64,000 nt of DNA from Catenulispora acidiphila DSM 44928 (lineage in GTDB: Bacteria > Actinomycetota > Actinomycetes > Streptomycetales > Catenulisporaceae): NCBI RefSeq assembly GCF_000024025.1, contig NC_013131.1, positions 1,984,001-2,048,000 of the forward strand, given 5' to 3'. The notes beneath the pieces are model-generated. The model made no database searches, was not told the DNA's origin, and saw only the letters and a program-made list of their open reading frames with translations. The translations under genes were made by a program, and so were the position numbers. Positions within the stretch are counted from its first letter, which is position 1. Every line of letters begins with the position of its first letter. Positions 62,752-64,000 of the stretch are shown one piece after another.

Positions 62752-64000
62752 ATGCCCTCGCCCGCCGCCCCGCCCGCCGTTCCTTCGACCTCCCCGGCCG
62801 CCGCACCCGGCGACGACGGGCCGACGGGCCCGGCCCGGCCCGCCCCGGCCGCGAAGATCCTGGCCCGGCAGGCGGCGCGCGAATCGGCGGCCCGGACCTA
62901 CGCGCGCCACCTGCCGATCGTCCCGGTGCGGGCGCAGGGCTCGTGGATCACCGGCGCCGACGGCCGCGACTACCTGGACTGCCTGTCCGGCGCCGGCACC
63001 CTCGCCCTCGGCCACAACCACCCGGCGGTGCTCGCCGCGATCCGCGAGGTGCTGGACAGCGGCGCCCCGCTGCACGTCCTGGACCTGGCCACGCCGGTGA
63101 AGGACGACTTCACCTCGGCGCTGCTGGAGGCGCTGCCGCCGGAGCTCGCGGCCGACTGCCGCGTCCACTTCGCCGGGCCCACCGGCGCCGACGCGGTCGA
63201 GGCGGCGGTGAAGCTGGCGCGGACGGCGACCGGGCGGCGTGGCGTGTTCGCCTTCACCGGCGCGTATCACGGCATGACCGCCGGTGCGCTGGCGCTGACC
63301 GGGGCGAACGCGGTGCGCGAGCCGGCGGTGGCGGGCGACGCGTTCCTGACCCGGCTGCCGTTCCCGCATCCGTACCGGTGCCCGTTCGGGCTGGGCGGGG
63401 CGCTTGGCGAGGGGGCGTCGGCGGCCTATGTACGTACTTTGCTGTCCGACCCGCACTCGGGCACGGCGGTCCCGGCGGCGGTGGTGGTCGAGCCGGTGCA
63501 GGGTGAGGGCGGCGTGGTGCCCGCGCCGGACGGGTGGCTGCGCGCGCTGCGGGCGACGACGGCCGAGCACGGCGTCCCGCTGATCGCCGACGAGGTCCAG
63601 ACCGGCTTCGGCCGCACCGGCACGCTGTTCGGCGTGGACCACGCGGGCGTGGTGCCGGACGTCATGGTCCTGTCGAAGGCGGTCGGCGGCGGCCTGCCCC
63701 TCGCGGTGGTGGTCTACCGCGCCGAGCTCGACCGCTGGTCCGAAGGCGCGCACACCGGCACCTTCCGCGGCAACCAGCTCGCCATGGCAGCGGGAGCGGC
63801 GACAATCCGCCACATCCTCGCCGAGAACCTCGCCGCCCGAGCAGCAGAGCTCGGAGAGCGACTCACCACCCGTCTGACCAGATATCAGGCCCGCCACCCC
63901 CTCCTCGGCCAGATCCGAGGCCGCGGCCTGATGCTCGGCATGGAGATCGTCGACCCCCACGCCACCCCCGACGCCCTAGGCGCCCTCCCCGCAGCACCCC
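62752..64000 (+). CDS. diaminobutyrate-2-oxoglutarate aminotransferase (class III), 3' end outside the window
   Basis: At least 416 codons, open to the end of the window. ATG 62752 has GGAG (62741-62744) 7 bp upstream. A Pro/Ala-rich N-terminus precedes the aminotransferase fold: YLDCLSGAGTLALGHNHP near 80, GRRGVFAFTGAYHGMTAGAL near 165, the PLP Asp in IADEVQTGFGRTG near 285, and the Schiff-base Lys in MVLSKAVGGGLPLAV near 310. The pattern is that of L-2,4-diaminobutyrate aminotransferases (RhbA, EctB, DAT type). With an iron box in front it probably starts siderophore synthesis rather than ectoine synthesis. Confidence 0.82.
   Translation, partial: MPSPAAPPAVPSTSPAAAPGDDGPTGPARPAPAAKILARQAARESAARTYARHLPIVPVRAQGSWITGADGRDYLDCLSGAGTLALGHNHPAVLAAIREVLDSGAPLHVLDLATPVKDDFTSALLEALPPELAADCRVHFAGPTGADAVEAAVKLARTATGRRGVFAFTGAYHGMTAGALALTGANAVREPAVAGDAFLTRLPFPHPYRCPFGLGGALGEGASAAYVRTLLSDPHSGTAVPAAVVVEPVQGEGGVVPAPDGWLRALRATTAEHGVPLIADEVQTGFGRTGTLFGVDHAGVVPDVMVLSKAVGGGLPLAVVVYRAELDRWSEGAHTGTFRGNQLAMAAGAATIRHILAENLAARAAELGERLTTRLTRYQARHPLLGQIRGRGLMLGMEIVDPHATPDALGALPAAP

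Overview
The window is chromosomal DNA from a high-GC Gram-positive actinobacterium. Almost every gene has strong GC bias at the third codon position, GTG starts are frequent, and several markers are actinobacterial: HrdB-type sigma-70, the small zinc-ribbon DUF7455 protein beside it, ParE/ParC-type topoisomerase genes, the cell-division protein SepH, a SigE-family ECF sigma factor and DmdR/IdeR-type iron boxes. The order hrdB - DUF7455 - parE ... parC - DUF5998 - alkaline-phosphatase-like protein ... sepH resembles the Streptomyces core-genome arrangement. I would guess a Streptomyces relative such as the Catenulisporales, but the species is inference only. I saw no tRNA, rRNA, CRISPR array, insertion sequence or prophage.

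Layout. 1-2.6 kb: 3' end of an acyl-CoA dehydrogenase, a small GNAT protein, and a pseudouridine catabolism pair (PsuG, PfkB kinase). 2.7-6.4 kb: a small ABC pair, then a two-gene unit of a degenerate NAD-kinase-like protein and an SPFH/flotillin-like protein, with a large palindrome in the promoter it shares with a GntR regulator (6.7-7.6 kb). 7.9-15.5 kb: hrdB, DUF7455, parE and a large P-loop/WD40 protein. 15.5-20.9 kb: a phosphatase, a sucrase/ferredoxin-like protein, an unrecognised protein, two ABC ATPases and a LysR regulator divergent from a SnoaL-like gene. 21.5-27.3 kb: parC, DUF5998, a 63-bp repeat array, a phosphodiesterase and a rhodanese. 27.4-31.2 kb: an iron-regulated Efe system with EfeU and EfeO fused, followed by EfeB. 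31.2-38 kb: an Eis-like acetyltransferase, another GNAT, sepH, a TRIC-family channel, an ECF sigma/membrane-protein pair and an LCIB-like putative carbonic anhydrase. 38-46.3 kb: aconitase, a TPR-like protein, a DUF1800/DUF1501 pair and dxs. 46.4-52 kb: a membrane glycosyltransferase, an AlkZ-like DNA glycosylase, DUF427, an AlaX-like editing protein, a copper chaperone and a PAP2 membrane enzyme. 52.4-56.7 kb: a glutamine-synthetase-like ligase, class I amidotransferase hydrolase, aldehyde dehydrogenase and SDR, forming a gamma-glutamylation catabolic cluster. 56.7-62.5 kb: DUF1707, a DrrAB-type ABC exporter and a secreted cell-wall-binding protein. From 62.75 kb: a diaminobutyrate aminotransferase behind an iron box, probably the first gene of a siderophore cluster that leaves the window.

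Themes. Iron: two dyad iron boxes suggest that a DmdR/IdeR repressor controls both ferrous/heme-type uptake (efeUO-efeB) and the aminotransferase. Gene ends: perfect hairpins mark many 3' ends, and short tandem repeats (7, 8, 11, 15, 18 and 63 bp) sit repeatedly at or just past stop codons. Starts: several genes have a -10-like hexamer 6-7 bp before the start codon and little ribosome-binding sequence, consistent with leaderless transcription. The least explained elements are the NAD-kinase-like/SPFH pair, the P-loop/WD40 protein after parE, the AbrB-tailed ABC ATPase pair without a permease, the 63-bp array and the LCIB-like enzyme.
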